DNA of 64,000 nt from Wenxinia marina DSM 24838 (GTDB lineage: Bacteria; Pseudomonadota; Alphaproteobacteria; Rhodobacterales; Rhodobacteraceae). The stretch spans positions 1 through 64,000 of the forward strand of contig NZ_KB902310.1 in assembly GCF_000379485.1 (NCBI RefSeq), written 5' to 3'. Within the stretch, counting starts at the first letter, position 1. Every line of letters begins with the position of its first letter. A program made the translations under genes and the position numbers. Shown here one piece after another: positions 1 to 8,306 of the stretch. Below the pieces are notes generated by a model. It saw only the letters and a list, made by a program, of their open reading frames with translations, did no database searches and was not told the DNA's origin.

Positions 1-270
1 CTGGCGGGACTGGCGCCGGTCGCGCGCGACTCCGGGATGCGCAGCCCGCCCCGCAGGATCGCCGGCGGCCGACCGGTGATCCGCTCGCTGCTCTACCTCG
101 CCGGCCTGCAGGCCTCGCGCCGGGACCCTGCCTTCGCCGCCTTCCGCGCCCGCCTCGAGGCCGCCGGAAAGCGTCCCAAGCAGGCCATCATCGCCGTCGC
201 ACGCAAGCTCCTCACCGTCCTCAACGCCATGCTCCGCGACGCCAAGGACTACGCGACAGCCAACCCCTGA
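1..270 (+). CDS. IS110-family transposase, 3' end only (starts upstream of the window)
   Basis: The reading frame is open from base 1 and ends in TGA at 270, giving the last 89 residues. The order GLAP..RDSG, then RRIAGGRP, LLYLAGLQASRRDP, FRARLEAAGK and KRPKQAIIAVARKLLTVLNAMLRD is the typical C-terminal Transposase_20 region of IS110/IS116/IS902 transposases, which use a DEDD plus serine chemistry. The catalytic DEDD half must lie upstream. Whether the element is whole cannot be judged. IS110 elements usually lack terminal inverted repeats, and I cannot place its right end in the 75 bases before the next gene. Confidence 0.85.
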   Translation: MAGLAPVARDSGMRSPPRRIAGGRPVIRSLLYLAGLQASRRDPAFAAFRARLEAAGKRPKQAIIAVARKLLTVLNAMLRDAKDYATANP

Positions 271-280
271 GGTTACAGTT

Positions 281-303
281 GCCGGCTCAAGGCCGGGGCG
301 GGA
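281..303. repeat. Single copy of the dispersed palindrome GCCGGCTCAAGGCCGGGGCGGG
   Basis: Bases 281-303 carry the core CCGGCTCAAGGCCGG. The same palindrome family recurs near 25660-25738, 41720-42170 and in every unit of the tandem array at 52666-53408. Here it lies between the transposase end and the stop codon of the minus-strand SLC13 gene, so again between convergent genes. Confidence 0.6.
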
Positions 304-345
304 GCGCGAGCGGAGGCCGCCGCCTCCCGCAGAGCGCGTGTCAGG

Positions 346-2124
346 CTATAGCGGAAAGAACCACGGGATGACCGCCGCGGCCGTCAGCGCGGTCAGCAGG
401 TTCAGCGGCACACCCACCTTCAGGAAATCCACGAACTTGTACCCGCCCGGCCCGTAGACCAGCGTGTTCGTCTGGTAGCCGATGGGCGTCGCGAAGGCGG
501 CCGAGGCGCCGAACATCACCGCCACGATCAGCGGCCGCGGATCGACCCCCAGCGTCTGCGCCAGCCCCAGCGCCACCGGCGTCAGGATCACCGCCACCGC
601 GTTGTTCGACACCACCTCGGTCAGCGTCGAGGCGATGAGGTAGACGCACAGCACCAGCAGGTACGGCGGCAGGTCGGACAGCCAGGGCGCGAGCCAGTCG
701 ACCGCGATCTGCACCGCGCCCGACCGCTCGAGCCCGGCGCCCACCGCCAGCATCGCGAAGATCAGCGCGAGGAGCCGGCCCTCGATGTAGCCGAACGCCT
801 CCTCGGCATCGATGCAGCGGGTCACCAGCACGATGGCCACGCCGATGAAGGCGAGCGTGCCGATCGGCGCGACGCCCACCGCCGACAGGATCACGATCCC
901 GGCCAGCACGGCCAGGACGATCGGCGCGTGCTGGCGCCGGTAGGCCCGCGCCGTCGGGTGCGAGACGTCGACGAGGTTCATCTCGGTCGCCAGGCGCTGG
1001 ATGTCCGCCGGCGCCCCCTCCAGCAGCAGCGTGTCGCCGACCCGCACCACGAGGTCGTCGATCTGCCGGCCGATGTTGCGGTCACGCCGGTGCACGGCGA
1101 GGGGATAGACCCCGAACCTCCGCCGCAGGCGCAGGTCGCCCATCCGCCGGCCGACCATCTTGCAGTCGGGCGTGATCAGGCACTCCACCGTGGTCGTCTC
1201 CACCGCCGAGACCTGGTCGACCCGGCGCAGCGCCTTGTTCCGCTGCAGCGACAGCAGTTCCGTCATCGCGGTCCGCAGGACCACCCGGTCCCCCACCTCC
1301 AGCGTGACGCCGGCGAGGTTGCGCCGCAGCGAGGCGTCGCCGCGGATCACGTCGACGAGGCGCACGCCGTCGCGCTTGAAGAGCTGCACGTCGGTCGCCT
1401 CGCGGCCGATCAGGTTGCTGTCGGGCGGGATGACGGCCTCGGTGAAGAACCGCATCCGGCTGCGGTCGGACAACAGGCCCGCCATCGAATCGCGCTCGGG
1501 CAGCAGGTGCCGCCCGAACAGGCCGAGATAGGCGACCGCGACCGCGGCCATGACGAGGCCCGCGCCGGTGATCTCGAAGATGCCGAACGGCCGCTCGCCC
1601 GCCTCGCGCACGATGCCGTCCACCAGGAGGTTGGTCGAGGTGCCGATCAGCGTGATCATCCCGCCGAAGATCGCGAAGTAGCTGAGCGGGATCAGAAGGC
1701 GCGACGGCGCCATCTTCAGCTGCGCGGCCAGGCGCACGAAGATCGGGATCATCACCACGACGATGGGCGTGTTGTTCACGAAGGCCGACATCGCGAGGAC
1801 GGTCATGACGAGGACGGCCAGCGTCGTCCGCGGCCGGACCTCCACGTGGCTCGCCGCCTGGCCCGAGATCCAGTCGAGCGCCCCGGTGCGCACCAGCGCC
1901 CCCACCACGATGAACAGCGCGGCGATGGTCCAGGGCGCGGGGTTGGCGAACACCTCCAGCGCGTCGGCCTGCGGCAGAAGGCCGAGGACGATCATCGCGA
2001 TGGCGCCGAGGATGGCCACCACCTCGACCGGGTAGACCTCGCGCACGAAGGCCACGAGCATGGCGAGGATGATGAGGCCGGCAGCGATCGGCTGCGCGCC
2101 GGCGGAAAGCTCGATCCCGAACAA
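346..2124 (-). CDS. SLC13/DASS-type permease with central TrkA-C (RCK_C) domains
   Basis: Predicted 592-residue inner-membrane symporter of the ArsB/NhaD-SLC13 superfamily, likely importing an anion such as sulfate or a dicarboxylate with Na+ or H+. The N-terminal half has about five membrane segments, with the helix-break motif SAFVNNTP (about 113-120) and GTSTN (about 161-165). Two TrkA-C regulatory domains follow (about 226-295 and 310-380), then a second membrane half with TEVVSNNAVAV and TPIGYQTN. The start is inferred as TTG at 2124, two bases after the stop of the DMT gene; no ATG lies before the first helix. It is the last gene of a ymdB-DMT-SLC13 operon. The substrate cannot be read from the sequence. 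Confidence 0.85.
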   Translation of the reverse strand: MFGIELSAGAQPIAAGLIILAMLVAFVREVYPVEVVAILGAIAMIVLGLLPQADALEVFANPAPWTIAALFIVVGALVRTGALDWISGQAASHVEVRPRTTLAVLVMTVLAMSAFVNNTPIVVVMIPIFVRLAAQLKMAPSRLLIPLSYFAIFGGMITLIGTSTNLLVDGIVREAGERPFGIFEITGAGLVMAAVAVAYLGLFGRHLLPERDSMAGLLSDRSRMRFFTEAVIPPDSNLIGREATDVQLFKRDGVRLVDVIRGDASLRRNLAGVTLEVGDRVVLRTAMTELLSLQRNKALRRVDQVSAVETTTVECLITPDCKMVGRRMGDLRLRRRFGVYPLAVHRRDRNIGRQIDDLVVRVGDTLLLEGAPADIQRLATEMNLVDVSHPTARAYRRQHAPIVLAVLAGIVILSAVGVAPIGTLAFIGVAIVLVTRCIDAEEAFGYIEGRLLALIFAMLAVGAGLERSGAVQIAVDWLAPWLSDLPPYLLVLCVYLIASTLTEVVSNNAVAVILTPVALGLAQTLGVDPRPLIVAVMFGASAAFATPIGYQTNTLVYGPGGYKFVDFLKVGVPLNLLTALTAAAVIPWFFPL

Positions 2125-2126
2125 GG

Positions 2127-3068
2127 CTAGGCGTCCGTCCCCGTCTGTGCCGCGATGTGCGGCGCGGTCTCCTCGCGCGGCGAGACGAGGGCGAGCCCCG
2201 CAAGCATCAGCGCCAGCGCGGTCCAGACATAGCCCGAGTAGCGCTCGCCGAGGAAGAGCATCGACCACACGACGCCGAAGCCCGTGACCAGATAGCCGAC
2301 CTGCGCCGCCCATACCGCGCCGCCGGTGCGGATCATCCACAGGTATCCGGCATAGGCGACGGCGTTGAAGAGACCGATCCCGGCGATCGCGCCCTCGGCC
2401 GCGCCGAGGCCGCCTCGGGGCCGGATGAACTGCCCCGTCGCCAGCGCGACCGGCGTCACCAGGACCAGCCCGATCAGGGACGCGCCGAGGAGGAGGGGCA
2501 GCGGCCCCGGCACCTGGTCCTGCAGGAGCGCCACGCCGTTGCCCTCGACCGCGTAGAGCAGCGGCGCGACCAGCGCGAGCGGCAGCATCGCCGCCATCGC
2601 CGGCGTGGGCAGGGCCGCCTCGGGCAGCGCGATCAGGACGACGCCGGAAAGGCCGAGCGCGAGGCCGGCGAGCCGCGTGGGCGCGAACCGGTCGATCCGC
2701 AGCGCCACCGCCATCGGCAGCGCGAACAGGGGCACCGTGGCGATCACGATCGCCATGATCCCGGCCGGCAGCACCGTCGCCGCGCGGTACGAGACCGCGT
2801 TCGGCAGCACCGTCCCGGCGAGCGCGACGAACAGGCACGCCGCCCACGCCCGCCGCCCCCGCGGCACCCCGCCGCCCCGCGTCACCGCGACGGCCCCCAG
2901 CAGCACGCACATGATCGCCAGCTGCCAGAACATCAGCCCGAAGGGCCGGTAGCCGGTGGAGACGGAGATCTTGATCAGCGGCGTCGTCGCGCCCCACAGG
3001 GCGCCGATCCCGACCAGCGCCGCGATCAGGGGCAGGCGCCCGCGCCCCCCGCCCGCGCGTGCGGTCAT
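2127..3068 (-). CDS. DMT-superfamily transporter (EamA)
   Basis: A 313-residue integral membrane protein with two EamA halves, about ten hydrophobic segments and the usual short basic N-terminus. ALWGATTPLIKI opens the first half, and YLVTGFGVVWSMLFLGERYS near the C-terminus is the typical 'gain of function by alternative energy' EamA signature (..E.....). The ATG at 3068 overlaps the ymdB stop as ATGA, and the next gene starts two bases after its own stop, so the three genes are co-transcribed. The exported or imported metabolite is unknown. Confidence 0.85.
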   Translation of the reverse strand: MTARAGGGRGRLPLIAALVGIGALWGATTPLIKISVSTGYRPFGLMFWQLAIMCVLLGAVAVTRGGGVPRGRRAWAACLFVALAGTVLPNAVSYRAATVLPAGIMAIVIATVPLFALPMAVALRIDRFAPTRLAGLALGLSGVVLIALPEAALPTPAMAAMLPLALVAPLLYAVEGNGVALLQDQVPGPLPLLLGASLIGLVLVTPVALATGQFIRPRGGLGAAEGAIAGIGLFNAVAYAGYLWMIRTGGAVWAAQVGYLVTGFGVVWSMLFLGERYSGYVWTALALMLAGLALVSPREETAPHIAAQTGTDA

Positions 3069-3880
3069 TCCGGCCCGCTCTCCGCCAGCCGTCCGCCCTG
3101 CCGCACCGGGACGGCCCGCAGCGCCTTGCCCGTCCGGTCGTCGGTCTCGACATACAGGCCGCACAGCGACGCCTCGCCGTCCGCCGGCGTGAAGCGCTCC
3201 TTGCCCATGCCGGTGACGAAGCGGCGCAGCGGTTCCGCCTTGTCCATGCCGATCACGCTGAGATAGTCGCCGCACATGCCGGCGTCGGTCAGGTAGGCCG
3301 TCCCGCCCGGAAGGATCTGCGCATCCCCCGTCGGCACGTGGGTGTGGCTGCCGACCACCAGGCTCGCCCGGCCATCGCAGTAATGGCCCATCGCCATCTT
3401 CTCGCTCGTCGCCTCGCAATGGACGTCGATCACGCTGGCGCTGACGAGACCGCCCAGCGGGTGCGCCTTCAGGACGCCCTCGATCGCCGAGAAGGGATCG
3501 TCGAACGGCCGCTTCATGAAGACCTGGCCCAGCACCTGCGCCACCAGCACCTTGCGCCCGCCGGGCGCCTCGAACATCCGCGCCCCCTTGCCCGGCGCGG
3601 CCTTGGAATAATTTACGGGTCGCAGGATGCGCGGGTCGGCCTCGACCGCCTGCATCATGTCCTTCTGGTCGAAGGCGTGGTCGCCCAGCGTCACCACGTC
3701 CGCCCCCGCCTCGAACAGGCCCCTGGCGTGCGCCGCCGACAGGCCGTGACCCGAGGTCGCGTTCTCGCCGTTCACCACGACGAACTCCAGCCGCCACCGC
3801 TCGCGCAGGGAGGGCAGCCGCTCGGCCACGGCCCGCCGGCCGGCCCGTCCCATCACGTCGCCAAGGTAGAGGATGCGCAT
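3065..3880 (-). CDS. ymdB: YmdB-type metallophosphoesterase (TIGR00282)
   Basis: 271 residues, the full length for the family, which in Bacillus is a 2',3'-cyclic-nucleotide phosphodiesterase acting on RNA turnover and developmental switching. Metal ligands are visible: D8 in YLGDVMGR, E39/N40 in VVNGEN, H68 in TLGDHAFD, a histidine in VIDVHCEA, and the pair in GSHTHVPTGD. The position that is Asn in the usual GNH motif is Asp67 here. First gene of a three-gene minus-strand operon with the downstream start overlapping by ATGA. Confidence 0.9.
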   Translation of the reverse strand: MRILYLGDVMGRAGRRAVAERLPSLRERWRLEFVVVNGENATSGHGLSAAHARGLFEAGADVVTLGDHAFDQKDMMQAVEADPRILRPVNYSKAAPGKGARMFEAPGGRKVLVAQVLGQVFMKRPFDDPFSAIEGVLKAHPLGGLVSASVIDVHCEATSEKMAMGHYCDGRASLVVGSHTHVPTGDAQILPGGTAYLTDAGMCGDYLSVIGMDKAEPLRRFVTGMGKERFTPADGEASLCGLYVETDDRTGKALRAVPVRQGGRLAESGPE

Positions 3881-3954
3881 TCCGCCCTGCTAGCGCCGCC
3901 CCCGGCCGGAGGCAAGGCGCGCGCGCCCCCCGGGGCGCCGGGCCCTTGCTCCCC

Positions 3955-3977
3955 TATCTTGCTTCAAATACCTCCGG
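3955..3977. repeat. Dispersed intergenic motif TATCTTGC..AAATACCTCCGG
   Basis: The stretch is the reverse complement of the motif at 18206-18227 apart from one or two positions around the central TTC/TGA. It lies in the divergent gap between ymdB and the LysE gene. Confidence 0.5.
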
Positions 3978-4046
3978 GGTGAATGCGCCGTCAGGCGCAG
4001 AGGGGCAGCGCCCCTCCTGTCCGACATCTCCATCAGGGGGGACCGC

Positions 4047-4646
4047 ATGGGCGCCGCGCTCGCCGGCTTCACGCTCGGCCTGTCGCTGATCCTCGCGATC
4101 GGCGCGCAGAACGCGTTCGTGCTGCGCCAGGGGCTGCGCAGGGCGCATGTCCTGCCGGTGGTGCTGACCTGCGCGCTGTCGGATGCGGTGCTGATCGCGG
4201 CCGGCGTCGCGGGCTTCGGTGCGCTCAGCGAGGCGGCGCCGGGACTGCCGGTCCTGATGCGCTGGGGCGGGGCGGCGTTCCTGATCGTCTACGGCGCGCT
4301 GGCGTTCCGCAGCGCCTGGCGCGGGGCGGAGACGCTGACGGCCGCGGGGCCGGGGACGCAGAGCCGGGCGCAGGCGGTTCTCACCTGCCTCGCGCTCACC
4401 TGGCTGAACCCGCATGTCTACCTCGACACGGTCGTCCTCGTCGGCTCGGTCGCGGCGACGCAGGAGTCGCGGCTGGCCTTCGGCGGCGGCGCCGTCACCG
4501 CGTCGTTCGTGTTCTTCTTCGCCCTCGGCTACGGCGCGCGGGCGCTGGCGCCGGCCTTCGCGCGGCCGGGGACGTGGCGGGCGCTTGACGCCCTCGTCGG
4601 CGGCCTCATGTGGCTGATCGCGGCCGGGCTGATCCTCGGTGGATAG
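4047..4646 (+). CDS. LysE/ArgO-family amino-acid exporter
   Basis: A 199-residue inner-membrane protein with about six hydrophobic helices, the usual LysE length. The N-terminal AIGAQNAFVLRQGLRRAH and the central TWLNPHVYLDTVVLVGS are the signature blocks of the ArgO/LysE branch that exports basic amino acids such as arginine or lysine. GGGACC precedes the ATG at 4047. The following DMT gene begins just after its stop. No divergent LysG/ArgP regulator is present, so the substrate is inferred only from the family. Confidence 0.88.
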   Translation: MGAALAGFTLGLSLILAIGAQNAFVLRQGLRRAHVLPVVLTCALSDAVLIAAGVAGFGALSEAAPGLPVLMRWGGAAFLIVYGALAFRSAWRGAETLTAAGPGTQSRAQAVLTCLALTWLNPHVYLDTVVLVGSVAATQESRLAFGGGAVTASFVFFFALGYGARALAPAFARPGTWRALDALVGGLMWLIAAGLILGG

Positions 4647-4656
4647 GGCAGGCGGC

Positions 4657-5556
4657 ATGGCGGAGCGCGAGCAGAACCCCCTGAGGGGCGTCCTCTGGAT
4701 GGTGGCGACTGGGGCCTGTTTCGTGGCCCTGACCGCGACGGTGAAGGCCGCGGGCACCCGCGTGCCCGCCGCGGAATCCGCCTTCCTGCGCTATGCCCTG
4801 GCGCTGCCGATCCTGATCCCCGCCGCCGGCGCGATCCTGCGTGCGCACCTCACCCGCCGCCAGCTGACGCTGTTCGCCTTGCGCGGCCTCGCCCATACCG
4901 GCGGCGTGATCCTGTGGTTCTACGCGATGACCCGCATCGCCATCGCCGAGGTGACGGCGCTCAATTACCTCAACCCGGTCTACGTCTCCCTCGGCGCGGC
5001 GTTCCTGTTCCGCGAGGGGCTGCCGCTGCGGCGCCTGCTGACCGTGATCGCCGCCTTCACCGGCGCGCTCATCATCCTGCGGCCGGGCCTGCGCGAGATC
5101 GATCCGGGCCACGTCGCGATGCTGGGCACCGCGCTCTGCCTCGCCGCCAGCTATCTGATCGCCAAGGTCGTCTCGGACGAGGTCTCGGCGACGGTGGTGG
5201 TCGGCATGCTGCAGGCGACGGTGACGGTCGGCCTGCTGCCGTTCGCGCTGGCGGTCTGGGTCACGCCGACCCTGGGCGAGCTGGGCTTCTACGCGCTGGC
5301 CGCGCTCTTCGCGACGCTGGGCCACACGTTCATGACCTTCGCCTTCGCCTCGGCGCCGCTGACGGTGACCCAGCCGGTCACGTTCCTGCAGCTGGTCTGG
5401 GCCGCGACGCTCGGCGCCGTCGCCTTCGGCGAGCCGGTGGACGGCTGGGTGGTCCTCGGCGGCCTCATCATCGTGGCGGCGATCAGCCTGCTGACCTGGC
5501 GCGAGGCGCGCCTCCGCCGGCGCGAGCGGCTGCTGGCGGCGGGCGTCGGGGTCTAG
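4657..5556 (+). CDS. DMT-superfamily transporter (EamA, RhaT-like)
   Basis: 299 residues with ten predicted membrane helices in two EamA repeats. Blocks such as FYAMTRIAIAEVTALNYLNPVYV and TFMTFAFASAPLTVTQPVTFLQLVW are typical of the roseobacter S-adenosylmethionine/nucleotide-sugar-like DMT exporters. I chose the ATG at 4657. An in-frame GTG at 4639 would overlap the preceding stop but adds only six polar residues. The stop overlaps by four bases with that of the convergent ExoD gene. Confidence 0.85.
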   Translation: MAEREQNPLRGVLWMVATGACFVALTATVKAAGTRVPAAESAFLRYALALPILIPAAGAILRAHLTRRQLTLFALRGLAHTGGVILWFYAMTRIAIAEVTALNYLNPVYVSLGAAFLFREGLPLRRLLTVIAAFTGALIILRPGLREIDPGHVAMLGTALCLAASYLIAKVVSDEVSATVVVGMLQATVTVGLLPFALAVWVTPTLGELGFYALAALFATLGHTFMTFAFASAPLTVTQPVTFLQLVWAATLGAVAFGEPVDGWVVLGGLIIVAAISLLTWREARLRRRERLLAAGVGV

Positions 5557-6140
5557 CCGCCAAGCCACATCCAGAGGCCGCCGACGACCGCGCCCACGGT
5601 CGCCACCATCGCCAGCAGCATCACCAGCCCGTCCTTCAGCAGCAGCGCCAGCCCGATCAGCGCGATCGCGGCGAAGGGCAGGGCGGCGGCGAAGGGCAGG
5701 AACTCCAGCGGCGGCACGGCGAGGCAGAGCAGGACGACGGCGCCCCCCGCGACACGCGTCGCGGTCGGCCCGGACAGGACGGTCAGGCGGTTGCCCATGT
5801 GCTCGTCGATCCAGTGCGCCACGCCGCGCATCTTGTCCGCGAAGCCCGACAGCTTGTCGCCGCTGATCTTCCGCTTCTCGAGGAAGCCGGGCATCCAGTA
5901 GCCGTCCCGCCCCATCGCGATCTGCACGGCGAAGAGCAGGATCACGGCCGCGATGATCGTCGGGACCGAGGGGATGCCTGCGACGGGCGAGATGCCGATG
6001 AGCGCGGGCACGATCAGGAACGCCGCCGCGCCGCGGTTGCCGAAGCTGTCCTTCAGCTCGCCGACCTCGGTCTTCCCGCTGTCGCCGGAGGCGTCGTCGA
6101 TGTCGTCGAGGATCTCTTCCGCCGCGCGCTGTTCGGCCAT
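5553..6140 (-). CDS. ExoD-family membrane protein
   Basis: 195 residues matching the exopolysaccharide-synthesis ExoD family. An acidic cytosolic N-terminus (AEEILDDIDDASGDSGKTEVGELKDSFG) is followed by GAAAFLIVPALIGISPVAGIPSVPTIIA, then a basic stretch PGFLEKRKISGDKL and two or three C-terminal helices. In Sinorhizobium exoD affects alkali tolerance and exopolysaccharide; the biochemical function remains unassigned. Convergent with the DMT gene. Confidence 0.85.
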   Translation of the reverse strand: MAEQRAAEEILDDIDDASGDSGKTEVGELKDSFGNRGAAAFLIVPALIGISPVAGIPSVPTIIAAVILLFAVQIAMGRDGYWMPGFLEKRKISGDKLSGFADKMRGVAHWIDEHMGNRLTVLSGPTATRVAGGAVVLLCLAVPPLEFLPFAAALPFAAIALIGLALLLKDGLVMLLAMVATVGAVVGGLWMWLGG

Positions 6141-6194
6141 GATCGCCCTCCCGTCGCTATCGCGGGCAACGGCCGTCCCGGGGCGCTTGTTCCG

Positions 6195-7226
6195 TCAGGC
6201 CCTGCGGCGGGGGTCGATCAGCCGCGACAGCACGCTGTTACGGGTGACCGCGCCGACGACACGTCCGTCCTCGGCCACCGCCACCGGCCAGCCGGTGGCG
6301 TCGAGGCGGGCCATCACCTCGCGGATGTCGGTGTCGGGTCCGACCGGATCGCCGTCCATGTCGTCGCGCACCGGCCCCATCACGTCGCGGGCGCACAGCA
6401 CGCCGAGCGGGTTCATGTGGGCCACGAAGTCGGCCACGTACTCGTTCGCCGGGCCGGTGAAGATCTGCCGCGGGGTGCCGCACTGGACGATCCGCCCGCC
6501 CTCCATGATCGCGATCCGGTTGCCCAGCTTGAACGCCTCGTCGAGGTCGTGGCTGACGAAGACGATGGTGCGGTTCCGCTCGCGTTGCAGCTCCAGCAAC
6601 TCGTCCTGCAGGCGGGTGCGGATCAGCGGGTCGAGCGCGCTGAAGGGTTCGTCCATCAGCAGGATCGGCGCGTCGGTGGCGAAGGCGCGGGCGAGGCCGA
6701 CGCGCTGCTGCATGCCGCCCGACAGTTCGCCCACCAGAGCGTCCGCGCGGTCGGCGAGGCCGACGAGCTTCAGCTCCTCCTCAACCCGCGCGGCGCGTTT
6801 CGCGCGGGACTGCCCGCCCAGCTCCAGCCCCAGGCCGACATTGTCGCGCACGGTCCGCCAGGGCAGCAGGCCGAACTGCTGGAACACCATCGCGACGGTG
6901 CGCAGGCGCAGCCGCCGCAGCGTCGCGAGGTCGGCGTGGGTGACGGAGGTCATCCCGTCCGCGGTCTTCACCCGCACCTCGCCCCGCACCACGGGGTTGA
7001 GGCCGTTCACCGCGCGCAGCAGCGTCGACTTGCCGGACCCGGAGAGGCCCATCAGCACGACGATCTCGCCCTCCTCGACGGTGAGCGAGCAGTCGTGCAC
7101 GCCGAGGATTTGGTCCGTCGCCTTCTGCACCTCGCCCCGCGTCTGGCCGCGGTCCATCAGCGGCAGGGCGCGCTCCGGCTTGCCGCCGAAGACGATGGAG
7201 ACGTTGTCGAACTCGACGGCGGTCAT
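6195..7226 (-). CDS. choV: Choline/betaine ABC transporter ATP-binding protein ChoV
   Basis: 343 residues. Walker A GLSGSGKST is at 60-68, Q-loop FQQFGLLPW, signature LSGGMQQRV near 165-174, and Walker B ILLMDEPFSALDP. A C-terminal CBS-like domain from about 275 (RDVMGPV..., VVGAVTRNSVLSRLI) places it in the ProV/OpuAA/ChoV glycine-betaine/choline class. It drives import by ChoW with ChoX. Start ATG at 7226 overlaps the choW stop as ATGA. Last gene of choX-choW-choV, divergent from the bet genes. Confidence 0.93.
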   Translation of the reverse strand: MTAVEFDNVSIVFGGKPERALPLMDRGQTRGEVQKATDQILGVHDCSLTVEEGEIVVLMGLSGSGKSTLLRAVNGLNPVVRGEVRVKTADGMTSVTHADLATLRRLRLRTVAMVFQQFGLLPWRTVRDNVGLGLELGGQSRAKRAARVEEELKLVGLADRADALVGELSGGMQQRVGLARAFATDAPILLMDEPFSALDPLIRTRLQDELLELQRERNRTIVFVSHDLDEAFKLGNRIAIMEGGRIVQCGTPRQIFTGPANEYVADFVAHMNPLGVLCARDVMGPVRDDMDGDPVGPDTDIREVMARLDATGWPVAVAEDGRVVGAVTRNSVLSRLIDPRRRA

Positions 7227-8260
7227 TTGCGGCTCACCCGCAGCATACGGTCGAGCATGATCGCGACGACGACGATGACGATCCCGCTCTCGAAGCCGAG
7301 GGAGGTGTTGACGCTGTTCAGCGCCCGCACCACCGGCACGCCGAGGCCGCGGGCGCCGACGAGGGCGGCGATCACCACCATCGACAGCGACAGCATGATG
7401 GTCTGGTTGAGGCCGGCCATGATCTGCGGATACGCGCTCGGCAGCTCGACCTTCCACAGCAGCTGCCGCCGGGTCGCGCCGAAGGCCTGCGCCGCCTCGG
7501 TCAGGGCGACGGGGGTGCGGCTGATGCCGAGATGCGTCAGGCGGATCGGCGCGGGCAGGACGAAGATCACCGTCGCGATCATGCCCGGCACCATGCCGAT
7601 GCCGAAGAACACGATCGCCGGGATGAGGTAGACGAAGGTCGGCAGCGTCTGCATCAGGTCGAGGACGGGGGCGAGCCAGGCGTAGACCTTCGGCCGGTGC
7701 GCGGCCCAGATGCCGACCGGAACGCCGATCCCCATGCAGACGAGGCAGGCCGACAGGACCAGCGTCAGGCTCTCCGCCGTCTCGTCCCAGTAGCCCTGGT
7801 CGAGGATGAAGAGGAAGCCGACGAGGACCAGCAGGCAGACCTTCCAGTTGCGCTGCAGCGCCCAGGTCAGCAGCACGAACGCCGCCACGACGACCAGCCG
7901 GTGCGTGTCCTCGTCCCACCAGCCGATCCAGGGCTCGAACCGCCGCCCGCTCAGCCAGTTCTCGCCCGGCGGGCGCATCAGGATGGCGAGGATCACGTCG
8001 ATGATGCTCCGCGTCACGTCGGAGAAGCCGTCGAGGAAGCCGGACGCGCCGTCGCGGATGTATTCGAAGCCGCGGCTGGCCGCGTCGCCGACCGGCAGCT
8101 CCTGGTCCGTGCGGCCGAGGAGGCGGGCGGGGAGCCACTGGACGAACCACAGGATCGCCGGCCCCAGCCAGGCGAGGAAGTCGAGGACGGCCTGCACGCA
8201 CCAGCCGACCGCGTAGAGCAGCGACAGCAGGGCGTCGGCGATGGCGCGGAGAAAGGTCAT
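7223..8260 (-). CDS. choW: Choline ABC transporter permease ChoW
   Basis: 345 residues with an extended N-terminal region of one or two helices and a BPD_transp_1 domain in the C-terminal half. The EAA-type loop reads EAAQAFGATRRQLLWKVELPSA, where it contacts ChoV. LQTLPTFVYLIPAIVFFGIG is the ProW/ChoW-typical pore block. It sits between choX and choV; a strong hairpin lies in the 46-nt gap after choX. Forms the inner-membrane channel for choline import. Confidence 0.93.
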   Translation of the reverse strand: MTFLRAIADALLSLLYAVGWCVQAVLDFLAWLGPAILWFVQWLPARLLGRTDQELPVGDAASRGFEYIRDGASGFLDGFSDVTRSIIDVILAILMRPPGENWLSGRRFEPWIGWWDEDTHRLVVVAAFVLLTWALQRNWKVCLLVLVGFLFILDQGYWDETAESLTLVLSACLVCMGIGVPVGIWAAHRPKVYAWLAPVLDLMQTLPTFVYLIPAIVFFGIGMVPGMIATVIFVLPAPIRLTHLGISRTPVALTEAAQAFGATRRQLLWKVELPSAYPQIMAGLNQTIMLSLSMVVIAALVGARGLGVPVVRALNSVNTSLGFESGIVIVVVAIMLDRMLRVSRK

Positions 8261-8271
8261 TCCGGAGGGAA

Positions 8272-8299
8272 GGGGCAGGGCGGCCGGGCCGCCCCGCCC
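8272..8299 (-). other. Intercistronic hairpin between choX and choW
   Basis: Arms GGGCGGC and GCCGCCC surround CGG, extended by further G:C pairing at both sides (GGGGC / GCCCC class). It has no U-tract. Such a structure after a binding-protein gene commonly protects or attenuates the mRNA so that the binding protein is made in excess over permease and ATPase; that role is an inference here. Confidence 0.5.
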
Positions 8300-8306
8300 G
8301 CGTTCA

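Noticed and set aside
341-649. Small minus-strand frame inside the SLC13 gene
   Set aside because: Alternate frame of the permease with Gly/Arg/Asp-biased composition.
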